Shown piece after piece: positions 1 to 11,778 of a DNA stretch of 64,000 nt (its first letter is position 1; each line of letters starts with the position of its first letter). The notes under the pieces are model-generated. The model did no database searches. It was not told the DNA's origin and worked only from the letters and a program-made list of their open reading frames with translations. This stretch comes from Alopecurus myosuroides (taxonomy: Eukaryota > Streptophyta > Magnoliopsida > Poales > Poaceae): contig CM054057.1 of NCBI GenBank assembly GCA_028641055.1, forward strand, positions 720,436,310 through 720,500,309, written 5' to 3'. A program made the translations under genes and the position numbers.

Positions 1-3000
1 TAAGCATGCTAGTAAGACACGGGCACAAGCAAAGGGGTTATAGGAGTGGGGGTGAGGCAATATCAGGGTTAAAGGGTACATGTGATAGGTTCGTAACAGG
101 AGCAACGATTCATAGGGCTAGCAGAATAGACAACGGAAAGTATCGGTATCCAATGTTGAAAGGAACGCAATGGTTCATGTGAGTGAATACTTGCCTGCAA
201 ACTCAGCAGCCTGGTACTGAGCTAGATCCTTAGAAGGGGTGTCGTAAGTATCGTCGGTCTCAACGTCGTCGTTTATGCGAGAAGAAGCAAACAAACAATG
301 CAAAGAGATAAACAATCAATAACATGGCAGAGTGCACAAACATGGGATGATGCATGACCATATAATTGATGCATCAGAAATAAACTAGTTGACAGGATAG
401 CAACATGATTAAATGGACCCATATGCAATTGGATTGCATACGGAAAGCCCATGAATTAAGGGTGAAACAATTGTTCTATAACTAATCATCATGTGTAAGT
501 GAATTAGCATGATGCATGGAGGAGAAAAAACAGTAAAATAACAACAATAGAATCAATTGGAAATAAGGTTTACCAATTTTGGAATTTTATTTATTAAGTT
601 AAGAAATTTTGGTTTCTTAAAGGTGTCACACAAGCATTTGTTGTTTTCACCACTTTAAATTGTTCAAAACAGATAACAAAAGTCACATTTGATAAGAACA
701 CACAATTTTAGGTGGAATACATGTTTCACTTGTTGAAAAAGGATTTCAAATAAATTATTTATGAATTAAACAAGTTTAAGCAAGAATTAAATGAATTTAA
801 TTCAAACATGAACTTATTTGAATTTTTTATTTGTGCAAAACATTAAGTGAGATTCATATTTGAAAAGCTTATACTTTTATGGTTTGAAAACATATTTTAT
901 ATGTCCCAAAAGAATTTAATTTGATCAAGTTATGAATTTAACCATATTAAATGATTTAAACAAGGTTTAATTTATTTAACCAATTTTAATTATTCAAAAC
1001 ATGAAACAAAATTTATATTTGGAAAGGTGGTTTAATTTTTCATGGAAAACATATTTCATTTGTTGCAATTGGATTTAAAATGAGCAAGTTATTAATTTGG
1101 CAATTTTAAATGCAATAAATAAGAAACAGTTATTTTCAGCAATTTAAATTATTCAAAACAGCAAACAAAGTTGATATTTGGAAAGTACATGAAAAATTGA
1201 GTGGAAAACATATTTAGTTTGTGGAATTTGGAATTTTTATGCCCAAGTTATGAATTTTGCAAAATTAAGTGAATTAAACAAGTTTTCAAATATTGCACCA
1301 ATTTAAAATATTCAAAACAGTAAACAAATTTTATTGATAAGGTTGAAAACATGTAGAAAATGTTTCACTGAACATTTTGAGCTATTAAACATAATTTTTG
1401 GGTGATTATTGAATTTATTATGCAATTTTCCATAATCATTCTTATTCTGCCATTTTTAGTAAACAGAGGGAAACATGCTCAAAATTAATTCAATTGTGAC
1501 CAAATAAAATACCAATGTGTAGAGTTTGTTAAGACAAATTTTTAGAGCCCAAGTTTGCTTAAATTGGATGAACCAAACTCAAGTTATGAAATTCGAAAGT
1601 TTCCAAATTTTATTGCATTTTCAGTAATTAATTATTTAGTGCAAAAATTGTTACAGAAACATGTTGCAATTTTGTTACTAATGGAAAGGGCACAAGATTT
1701 TGAATCCACAGAAATTTGAATCATTCAATTTGGAGCAAAATTGGATTTGTTATGGATTTTAGAGTTAATTGCTCAGATCTGACTTTTTGAACTTCGGGCA
1801 GAAAAGAACAAAACAGAAATAAAAAGGTGGGGGTTAGCGGGATCGAATGGCGCGCAAGGGTTCTAGCCAGTGGGGTGGTGACTCGAGTTGTGATAGGAAG
1901 GGAGCAGCGGTGAGGATAAGGTGTTGCGCGCGGATGTTGGTCTGAAACTGAACGGAACGTTCTGTTCCTCGACCACGACAGGGACAGCGATCGGTGGCGG
2001 CTCGCCGTGGCTCGCCGGAGGCGCTGTCCGTGGGGGGGTGCGGTTGCGGTAGGCTGCGAAGGGAAGGGAGGTGAGGGAGGAGAGCGAGTGGGGGATGGAG
2101 GGGATGGCGCTCACCTCGAGCTGGTACAGAGGGAGGCGCAGGTCGTGGCAGGGAGTCGCCGGCGACTTGGCCTTGACGGCGGCGGCGGCACAGCCCCTCC
2201 CGGCCCGTGCCGAGGGGTGGAGGAGGAAGAGGGCGGCCGGGCGTTTCCATTCCCGCGCTCGCCCGTGCCGGAGGGAGCCCGGATCGCCGGCGATCGCCAG
2301 AGGAGAAGGGGCTCGGGTGTGGAGGTTCAGGTACAGAGGATACAGAGGAGAGAAGAAAGAGAGGAAAGAATGGAGGCGGGGGAGAAGAGAGGAGGGAGAA
2401 GAGGGCAGAGGGGAACCCTAGGGTTAGGGCTTAGGTTTATAGGGAGGGGAGGAGAGGTGCTGGCCGTTCGTGCCCCTCTCTGGCTACGTGGCTATGGTGG
2501 ATGGGGAGCCGTACATGAGGTTGAAGAAGGGTGGGTCGAAGGGGTATTTGGGCTGAGGGGGAGTTGGGATGGTTTGGGGTGGGCCTCTCTCCCTTTGCTT
2601 TCTTTTTATTAATTTTGTTCTGTTTTTTTTTTGCAGGAATAGAATTAGGAAGAAAAGAATGGTTTTGGAGTTAGGAAAAATTAGGGAAAATTTGTGTTAG
2701 CTATTTAAGTTAACAGCAACAACTTGCCAAGTCTAGCTTTTCAAAAAGTTCAAAATTTAAATTGTTGTTTGCAATTTGATTCAAATTTGAATGATGTTGA
2801 GATTAAGTGATTAATGAAAACAAGATTTTAAATAGGGTGAACATTATTGTTTAATTAGAAACAAATGATTATAATTGTTGTGTAATTGTCATTAATTCCA
2901 AAAGGTTGCTGTTTGGAATTTGAATTGAATTTGAAAAGGGTTTGGTATTAAATGAATTTTTGATAGAAACAAAACAATAGTTTTGAAATCACAACTCCAA

Positions 3001-3246
3001 TGGAAACAATTGATTGTTTTGATTTGAAATATCATTTTGGAAATTGTAACATCACAAGTATGAAACAAAAGGTTTGAAATTTGATTTGAAATTCAAATAG
3101 AAAACAAAGGAAAACAAAGGAAAACAGAGGGAAACAGTTGGAAAACAAAGCAAAACAAATGCAATGAACATGATGTCATGATGCAAAACATAAAATAACA
3201 GATAGCAAACATTCTAATGGCTATTTTTCATACTTGGGATGTTACA
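1..3246 (-). repeat. Partial 3' LTR of long-LTR retrotransposon (left copy)
   Basis: This stretch matches 5638-9387 almost base for base, with roughly thirty scattered substitutions seen by eye, except that the right copy has a 482-bp extra block (MITE plus target duplication) at about 5894-6383 and a short extra block near 7970. Both copies end on the plus strand in TGTTACA, so the LTR begins TGTAACATCCC when read on the minus strand. The left part lies outside the window. It contains AT-rich sequence and a GC-rich island at about 1850-2500. The open frames in that island run on both strands without any recognisable domain, so I call no gene here. Confidence 0.85.
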
Positions 3247-4080
3247 AAACGCCCCCCCCCCCCCTTGAAGGAATCGCACCCCGAGATTCCTACTGAGAAA
3301 AGAAAAGGTCCGGATACTTCTTGCGAAGATCCTCTTGAGCTGTGACACGTGAAACACATCGTGCACCTTGGCTAGCTTTTTTGGAAGTTCAAAACGATAG
3401 GCATTCCTGGCAACTCTTCTGGAAAGACGTCAGGGAATTTGCAAACCACCGGAACATTTTCAAGTAAAGGGAGAGGTTTTGTATCGAGGGTGTATAGCTG
3501 GATAGAATTTGATTCATTTGGAGAATATACTATCTGGTCAGAAGGGTTGAACAGAGTTATTGATTAGGCGCCAGTAAAAGAACCGAATTGGAAAGCAACA
3601 ACAAGGTTTCAACGGACGAAAAGGATGTTGAGAAGGACAGGATAACGAAGCAACAACGGGAAACACGAGAACAAAACACTCCTGAGGTACTACGGAAAAC
3701 CCATCCGGGCTTCTAAAGGATCAATATCTACTGCTTAAGGAATAGACGATCTGCTTCCGGGGCTTACACGCCTCCGTTCTCAATCGTGAGTAGGCAACAT
3801 GAGAAATCATGTCACAACCACCTCCATTCCTATGGTCTAGTAGATATAACTATCCTAGAGAAATCAGGATTCGTGAAATCCTAACTTGAAATTTTAGATG
3901 ATAAGGGAAAACAACGTTGCACTTCATTACCAGAAAAGGGAGGGTGGGTGGGGAAAGAAGAAAAAGAACAGAATTCCTACTCTCACGTTTCATTGTTCCT
4001 ATATAGCTACAAAATAGTTTCTAGACTCAACTGCGACCAGTAAAAAGGGATCCTACAGGCAGACAGGCTCTGATACCATT
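3247..4080 (-). mobile_element. Shrunken internal domain of the long-LTR (LARD-like) element
   Basis: This 0.83-kb interior lies between two LTR copies. Read on the minus strand it starts with a primer binding site next to 4080 and ends with a purine tract (C-run on plus, about 3250-3264) next to the other LTR. Two pol relics remain. At about 3390-3500 the minus strand encodes VCKFPDVFPEELPGMP, the segment just before reverse transcriptase in Ty3/gypsy polyproteins. At about 3305-3371 it encodes HDVFHVSQLKR, the integrase C-terminal region. The two lie side by side in different frames, so RT, RNase H and most of integrase have been deleted. The element cannot encode its own machinery. Family not named; Sukkula-type LARDs are a remembered parallel only. 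Confidence 0.75.
4066..4078 (-). other. Primer binding site (initiator Met tRNA type)
   Basis: The minus strand reads TGGTATCAGAGCC two bases after the LTR end at 4081 (LTR end ...GGGTGCGACA). This is the classical plant retrotransposon primer site complementary to initiator methionine tRNA, and it fixes the element's orientation as minus. Confidence 0.8.
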
Positions 4081-7000
4081 TGTCGCACCCGGACTTCTAG
4101 GGGATACACACAGTCCGCTGAATAGAAGAACAAATGGCTTACGGGGCATACCGGCACCCGCATCTCAATATGAGCAGGCCAACACGTGAACGTGTGACAA
4201 CCATTCTCTACTATCCATCGTCTGCGCAAACCATCCCATAGAAATCAGGACACTTCCGTTGACGTACTTCAAAACATACACACATGGTACGTCAACGGCA
4301 TTTGAACAAGTGATATCACAACAGATCTCTAAGACACAAAAGATTGAAATAAGTTGCAAATGGCTCTCACTAGAGCAGAGATAGCAAATACAATCATCCA
4401 GAGGACACATGTCCCAACATATCATCATTACAACACAGCGGAAGCATTCTACATGTCTGAGTACAGACAAGATCCAACTAGGCCTAAGAGGCCGGAAACG
4501 AAAAGACGGATCCCATCCACGAAGTCTCGGATCCTGCCCGGGTCCGCTATCTACTCGTCAGCAGCCTCGTCATACTCCACGTAGTAGCCACCATGGAGAT
4601 CCTCGGAAAACGTAGTCTGCGAAAACCACAGCCCCAAAGGGGTCAGTACATAAACATACTGGCAAGCAAGACTCACAGTTCACCAAAGTGTAACCCGTCA
4701 ACACCAAGCACAGATGCTCTGGGTTCAACGGAAGGAAGGGGATACAAAAGATGCTGCAACTGGCTCTCTAACCACTACAGAGACATGCTACAACTTCCGG
4801 CTATCAGAAAAGGGATAAGATAGCGTATCGTAACCAACTATACTAACCACCAAACAAACCCATCCTGGATCTCGCCCCTTAGCCAAAGAAGCAATCCGAG
4901 GATAACTCACACAGTGGATTAGTGATGGTTCAGATTGTTGTGTCAATAAGCCTATTACTAGTCAAGTTATCATTAGTTAGGTGTAAGTTGTTCTGAGTAC
5001 TTGTTAGCCAGTACTTTCACCAAGTAATCCATAACCGCGGAAAACACGGCTTCTCGAGAAGATTTATCCCTGCAGGGGTGCACCAATTTGGCCGTACACG
5101 TAAGAATAACCCGCCAGATGGAATGGCCTTTCCACCAAGCGGGGCACTCAACACAACTCAACTCTTCTTCGCATCAAGCCCAAAGAACCCCGTGCAGTGA
5201 GCGCACGGCTAATCAAGCCCCACGAAGAAAAGGGGACCCTCATAGCACTCTAAGAACGTGTCTCCCTAAATGCCGACTACAAAAGTTCCACCCTGGCGCC
5301 AAGGGTTCGCATCTGCAATATGCATGCGGCAAATGGAAAACCCGAACTAAATGAGGCGATTTGGACGAGATGCGAGTCGAATCAAATTGAGGGGGGCGCC
5401 CATACTCGCTTCCCACATGCGGTTAGTGCGCTCATCATGAATCAGTAGACAAGACCCTTTTCCTAATTAGGGTCGACACTAGCAGGCTTCAAAACCACGC
5501 CGGGCCTCCTGCCGGTGCCTTATCAGCAAATTATTATTACCTCAAAATTAACAGGTTGTTGTTTAACATCGAGCCCCAGAACATAAAAGAATATAGTAAC
5601 AGAAAGTAACGGGTGACAGACTCGAGCAAAACAACCCTAAGCATGCTAGTAAGACACGGGCACAAGCAAAGGGGTTATAGGAGTGGGGGTGAGGCAATAT
5701 CAGGGTTAAAGGGTACATGTGATAGGTTCGTAACAGGAGCAACGATTCATAGGGCTAGCAGAATAGACAACGGAAAGTATCGGTATCCAATGTTGAAAGG
5801 AACGCAATGGTTCATGTGAGTGAATACTTGCCTGCAAACTCAGCAGCCTGGTACTGAGCTAGATCCTTAGAAGGGGTGTCGTAAGTATCGTCGGTCTCAA
5901 CTACGGATGGCAATGGGGCCCCGAAACCCGCAAACCCGGTGGGTACCCGCCTTAAATGGGGAGGGTTTGGTAAAATGTTCGACCCGCCAGGTCTAATGGG
6001 GCGGGTATGGGGGTGGCAAACCCGTACCCGCATACCCGCAGACCCGCTCTAAGTCCTAATCATATCCCTAATAATCATATGCATAACCACACGTCGACGA
6101 GCTATGGACCACAAACCTCACACATCACATGGACGCGTTGAAATCTGGAACCCCGGAGACAACAAACATACACACGTGTCTATTCCCACCAACCTCATCC
6201 CAATATTCTATTGTTTTATTCCCCACATGTGTCGGTGTCGCTTCTTAAATGGGTACCCGTTGGGGCCCCGAACCCGGCCGGGTCGTGGGTATGGTAAAAA
6301 ATGAGACCCGACAAGTTAAATGGGGCGGGTATGGGGGAGCCGACCCGGCCCCGAACCCGGTGGGTGCCATCCGGAGTCTCAACGTCGTCGTTTATCCGAG
6401 AAGAAGCAAACAAACAATGCAAAGAGATAAACAATCAATAACATGGCAGAGTGCACAAACATGGGATGATGCATGACCATATAATTGATGCATCAGAAAT
6501 AAACTAGTTGACAGGATAGCAACAATATTAAATGGACCCATATGCAATTGGATTGCATACGGAAAGCCCATGAATTAAGGGTGAAACAATTGTTCTATAA
6601 CTATTCATCATGTGTAAGTGAATTAGCATGATGCATGGAGGAGAAAAAACAGCAAAATAACAACAATAGAATCAATTGGAAATAAGGTTTACCAATTTTG
6701 GAATTTTATTTATTAAGTTAAGAAATTTTGGTTTCTTAAAGGTGTCACACAAGCATTTGTTGTTTTCACCACTTTAAATTGTTCAAAACAGATAACAAAA
6801 GTCACATTTGATAAGAACACACAATTTTAGGTGGAATACATGTTTCACTTGTTGAAAAAGGATTTCAAATAAATTATTTATGAATTAAACAAGTTTAAGC
6901 AAGAATTAAATGAATTTAATTCAAACATGAACTTATTTGAATTTTTTATTTGTGCAAAACATTAAGTGAGATTCATATTTGAAAAGCTTATACTTTTATG

Positions 7001-9387
7001 GTTTGAAAACATATTTTATATGTCCCAAAAGAATTTAATTTGATCAAGTTATGAATTTAACCATATTAAATGATTCAAACAAGGTTTCATTTATTTAACC
7101 AATTTTAATTATCCAAAACATGAAACAAAATTTATATTTGGAAAGGTGGTTTAATTTTGCATGGAAAACATATTTCATTTGTTGAAATTGGATTTAAAAT
7201 GAGCAAGTTATTAATTTGGCAATTTTAAATGCAATAAATAAGAAACAGTTGTTTTCAGCAATTTAAATTATTCAAAACAGCAAACAAAGTTGATATTTGG
7301 AAAGTACATGAAAAATTGAGTGGAAAACATATTTAGTTTGTGGAATTTGGAATTTTTATGCCCAAGTTATGAATTTTGCAAAATTAAGTGAATTAAACAA
7401 GTTTTCAAATATTGCACCAATTTAAAATATTCAAAGCAGTAAAAAAAATTTATTGAAAAGGTTGAAAACATGTAGCAAATGTTTCACTGAACATTTTGAG
7501 CTATTAAACATAATTTTTGGGTGATTATTGAATTTATTATGCAATTTTCCATAATCATTCTTATTCTGCCATTTTTAGTAAACAGAGGGAAACATGCTCA
7601 AAATTAATTCAATTGTGACCAAATAAAATACCAATGTGTAGAGTTTGTTAAGACAAATTTTTAGAGCCCAAGTTTGCTTAAATTGGATGAACCAAACTCA
7701 AGTTATGAAATTCCAAAGTTTCCAATTTTTATTGCATTTTCAGTAATTAATTATTTAGTGCAAAAATTGTTACAGAAACATGTTGCAATTTTGTTACTAA
7801 TGGAAAGGGCACAAGATTTTTAATCCACAGGAATTTGAATCATTCAATTTGGAGCAAAATTGGATTTGTTATGGATTTTAGAGTTAATTGCTCAGATCTG
7901 ACTTTCTGAACTTCGGGCAGAAAAGAACAAAACAGAAATAAAAAGGTGGGGGTTAGGGGGATCGAACCCAGGACCTGGGTCTGGCGCGGAAGGGTTCTAG
8001 CCAGTGGGGTGGTGACTCGAGTTGTGATAGGAAGGGAGCAGCGGTGAGGATAAGGTGTTGCGCGCGGATGTTGGTCTGAAACTGAACGGAACGTTCTGTT
8101 CCTCGACCACGACAGGGACAACGATCGGTGGCGGCTCGCCGTGGCTCACCGGAGGCGCTGTCCGGGGGGGAGGGTGCGGTTGCGGTAGGCTGCGAAGGGA
8201 AGGGAGGTGAGGGAGGAGAGCGAGTGGGGGATGGAGGGGATGGCGCTCACCTCGAGCTGGTACAGAGGGAGGCGCAGGTCGTGGCAGGGAGTCGCCGGCG
8301 ACTTGGCCTTGACGGCGGCGGCGGCACAGCCCCTCCCGGCCCGTGCCGAGGGGTGGAGGAGGAAGAGGGCGGCCGGGCTTTTCCATTCCCGCGCTCGCCC
8401 GTGCCGGAGGGAGCCCGGATCGCCGGCGATCGCCGGAGGAGAAGGGGCTCGGGTGTGGAGGCTTAGGTCCAGAGGATACAGAGCAGAGAAGAAAGAGAGG
8501 AAAGAATGGAGGCGGGGGAGAAGAGAGGAGGGAGAAGAAGAGGGCAGAGGGGAACCCTAGGGTTAGGGCTTAGGTTTATAGGGAGGGGAGGAGAGGTGCT
8601 GGCCGTTCGTGCCCCTCTCTGGCTACGTGGCTATGGTGGATGGGGAGCCGTACATGAGGTTGAAGAAGGGTGGGTCGAAGGGGTATTTGGGCTGAGGGGG
8701 AGTTGGGCTGGTTTGGGGTGGGCCTCTCTCCCTTTGCTTTCTTTTTATTAATTTTGTTCTCTTTATTTTTTTTGCAGGAATAGAATTACGAAGAAAAGAA
8801 TGGTTTTGGAGTTAGGAAAAATTAGGGAAAATTTGTGTTAGCTATTTAAGTTAACAGCAACAACTTGCCAAGTCTAGCTTTTCAAAAAGTTTAAAATTTA
8901 AATTGCTGTTTGCAATTTGATTCAAATTTGAATGATGTTGAGATTAAGTGATTAATGAAAACAAGATTTTAAATAGGGTGAACATTATTGTTTAATTAGA
9001 AACAAATGATTATAATTGTTGTGTAATTGTCATTAATTCCAAAAGGTTGCTGTTTGGAATTTGAATTGAATTTGAAAAGGGTTTGGTATTAAATGAATTT
9101 TTGATAGAAACAAAACAATAGTTTTGAAATCACAACTCCAATGGAAACAATTGATTGTTTTGATTTGAAATATCATTTTGGAAATTGTAACATCACAAGT
9201 ATGAAACAAAAGGTTTGAAATTTGATTTGAAATTCAAATAGAAAACAAAGGAAAACAAAGGAAAACAGAGGGAAACAGTTGGAAAACAAAGCAAAACAAA
9301 TGCAATGAACATGATGTCATGATGCAAAACATAAAATAACAGATAGCAAACATTCTAATGGCTATTTTTCATACTTGGGATGTTACA
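4081..9387 (-). repeat. 5' LTR of long-LTR retrotransposon (right copy, about 5.3 kb)
   Basis: The LTR runs on the minus strand from TGTAACATCCC (ending at 9387) to ...GGGTGCGACA at 4081. From 5638 on it is duplicated by positions 1-3246. Without the MITE at 5902-6375 it is about 4.8 kb, far longer than its interior, which is the hallmark of LARD-type elements. A GC-rich island lies at about 7980-8580, matching the island in the other copy, and may be a transcribed leader. No protein domain was recognised. The five bases after the LTR are GTTGT (9388-9392); the partner duplication is outside the window. Confidence 0.85.
5902..6375. mobile_element. hAT-type MITE inside the 5' LTR
   Basis: The 474-bp block is absent from the other LTR copy (empty site at about 257-264). 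It is flanked by perfect 8-bp duplications GTCTCAAC at 5894-5901 and 6376-6383. Its ends are imperfect inverted repeats: TACGGATGGCAATGGGG at the left, and TCCGGATGGCACCCACC when the right end is read on the other strand. Subterminal regions are rich in ACCCGCAAACCCG-like runs. The 8-bp duplication and GGATGGCA termini fit non-autonomous hAT elements. There is no transposase. Confidence 0.85.
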
Positions 9388-11778
9388 GTTGTCTCCCGGT
9401 AGCGCTTTTCTTCAATGCCTTTCAGCTAGGCATAGAAACCAAATCAAGTATTTTCAAGTGAGGAAGCATCAAAATCATAACTTTCTCTAATAATAGAGTC
9501 AAAAGGTAGCTTCATTGTCTTTCTAGGAAAGTGTTCCATACCTTTCTTGAGTGGGAATTGATATTTAATACTCCCCTCTTTCATATCAATAACAGCACCA
9601 ACAGTTCTAAGAAAATATCTCCCCAAAACAATAGGACAAGAAAAATTACATTAAATGTTCATAACAACAAAATAAACAGGGACAAGGCTATTGTTAACCA
9701 TAATAAGAACATCATCAATTCTACCAAAAGGTTTATTCTTAGCATTATCAGCAAGATGAACATCCAAATAACAGTGTTCCAACGGTGGTAGATCAAGCAT
9801 ATCATAAAGCTTTTGAGGCATAACAGAGATACTAGCACCAAGATCACACAAATCATTGCAATAAAAATCATTTACTTTTATCTTAATGATGGGCTCCCAA
9901 CCATCATCTAATTTCCTAGGGATAGATGTTTCAAGTTTCAACTTTTCTTCTCTAACTTTCATGAGAGCATTGGTAATATGTTTAGTAAATGGCATATTCA
10001 TGGCACTAGCATGGGACTTCTAGCAAGATTTTGTAGAGACATGATAACTTAGAGATATTGCAATCATCAAAATTAAAATTATTATCATCAAAAGTAATGG
10101 GACCATTATCTCCCACATCTCTAAAAATTTCAGCACTTTTATCAGGAGCAATTTCAGCAATTTGAGGCAATTTAGCACGTTTCACCAAAGGGGTGGAGAC
10201 TTTGTTAACACCAACTACTTTACCATTGATAGTAGGAGGTTTACTAGCACTTGGAGCTTCAGGTTTACTAGTGGTGGTGATAGTGCAAACTCTAGCAATA
10301 TTATTCTTTCTAGCCAATTCATCTTCTCTTTCCCACCTAGCACGTAATTCAGCCATCAACCTAACACTATTATCAATTCGAACTTGGATGGCATTCAAAG
10401 TTTTACTTTCTTTAACATCATGTGGCAAAACCTTCAGTTTTAGAAAATCAACATCAATAGCTAGGCTATCTACTTTAGAGGCAAGAACATCTATTTTACC
10501 AAGCTTTTCCTCAACATATTTATTAAAAGCAGTTTTTGTGCTAATAAATTCTCTAAGCATGTTTTCAAGATCAGAGGTAGAGCTTTTATTATTATTATTG
10601 TAGGAATTGCCATCAGAATTATCATAACCATTATTAGGAGGATAGGGCTTATAATTGTTTCCACCAAAATTATTTGTATAAGCATTGTTGTTAAAATTAT
10701 TATTTCTAATAAAGTTCACATCAACATGCTCTTCTTGAGCAACCAAAGAGGCTAAAGGAACATTATTTGGATCAACTTGAGCTTTACCATTAACAAGCAT
10801 AGACATAATAGCATATAGCCTTTCACTCAAAGAGGAGGTTTCCTCAACAGAATTTACCTTCTTACCTTGTGGAGCTCTCTCAGTGTGCCACTCTGAATAA
10901 TTTATCATCATATCATAAAGAAGCTTTGTTGCATTGCCCAAAGTGATGGACATAAAGGTAACTCCAGCAGCTGAATCCAATAGGATCCTTGAGGAGAAAT
11001 TCAGTCATGCATAAAAGGTTTGTATAATCATCCAAGTAGTCAGTCCATGAGTGGGACAATTCTTCACCATAGTATTCATTCTTTCCCAAGCTTTAGCAAC
11101 ATGTTCATTATCAAATTGTTTAAAGTTCATTATGTCACTTCTCAGGGATATAATCTTAGCAGGAGGATAATATTTTCCAATCAAAGCATCTTTATACTTA
11201 GTCCATGAATCAATACTATTTCTAGGCAAAGATAGCAACCATTCTTTAGCTCTTCCTCTCAAAGAGAAAGGAAATAATTTCAGTTTAATAATATCTCCAT
11301 CCACATCTTTATATTTTTGCATCTCACATAGTTCAACAAAATTATTAAGGTGAGCAGCAGCATTATAAGTACTAACACCAAAAAATTGCGCTTTCATAAC
11401 AAGATTTAAAAAGCAGGTTTAATTTCACAGAAAGTAGCAGTAGGAGCAGGTGGAGCAATAGGTGTGCAAATAAAATCATTGTTGTTTGTGCTAGTGAAGT
11501 CACACAACTTAGTATTCTCAGAGGAACTCATTTTAGCAAAATAAAATCAAGCAAATAAATAACAGCTATAAAGTATTTTTTTTGTGTTTTTGATATAAAG
11601 AAGCAAAACAAGACAATAAACAAAATAAAGAGGTTGAGAGTGAGAGACTCCCCTTGCCAGAAGACTTATTTCTCCCCGGCAACGGCGCCAGAAATTCTTT
11701 GCTACGCCTTGATGGTGCCTTGACGGGGAGACTTCTTGATGATGAATTTTAAGTCCTCGGCAATGGCACCAGAAATCT
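9388..11778 (-). mobile_element. Interior (gag/protease end) of Athila-type Ty3/gypsy element, truncated
   Basis: This is the 5' half of the interior of a minus-strand retrotransposon whose 5' LTR is 11779-13355. It carries gag and aspartic protease coding remnants and stops abruptly at 9388 where the long-LTR element begins, so that element is inferred to have landed in it. The rest (RT to integrase) should continue left of the window. Next to the LTR, the minus strand at about 11757-11778 reads TGGTGCCATTGCCGAGGA. A better match to the Asp-tRNA primer site, TGGCGCCGTTGCCGGGGA, sits 80 bp further in (about 11676-11697). The family resembles Triticeae Sabrina from memory. Confidence 0.8.
9435..11397 (-). 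pseudogene. gag-protease of Athila-type retrotransposon, interrupted
   Basis: On the minus strand, 11397-11005 encodes the gag core (hydrophobic LKLFPFSLRGRAKEWLLSL, then KYYPPAKI), which packages element RNA. An in-frame TGA at 11002-11004 separates it from LNFSSRILLDSAAG, and gag continues to 10006 with an Asn-rich linker. A frame change near 10003 leads to the protease (10001-9651) with the CDLGASISVMP active-site motif; DLGAS in place of D-S/T-G is usual for the Athila/Tat lineage. A TAA at 9648-9650 then precedes CNFSCPIVLGRYFLRTVGA (to 9444). The breaks mean no functional Gag-Pol can be read from this copy. It ends at the junction with the neighbouring element. Confidence 0.8.

Noticed and set aside
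1834..2612. Open frames of up to 201 codons on both strands in the GC-rich island of the left LTR (and the matching 7840-8751 set).
   Set aside because: Low-complexity Gly/Arg/Pro translations, overlapping on both strands, not conserved in frame between the two LTR copies; a product of GC-rich sequence.
4066..4078. tRNA-like fragment.
   Set aside because: Only the primer-site complement of initiator tRNA; no cloverleaf around it.
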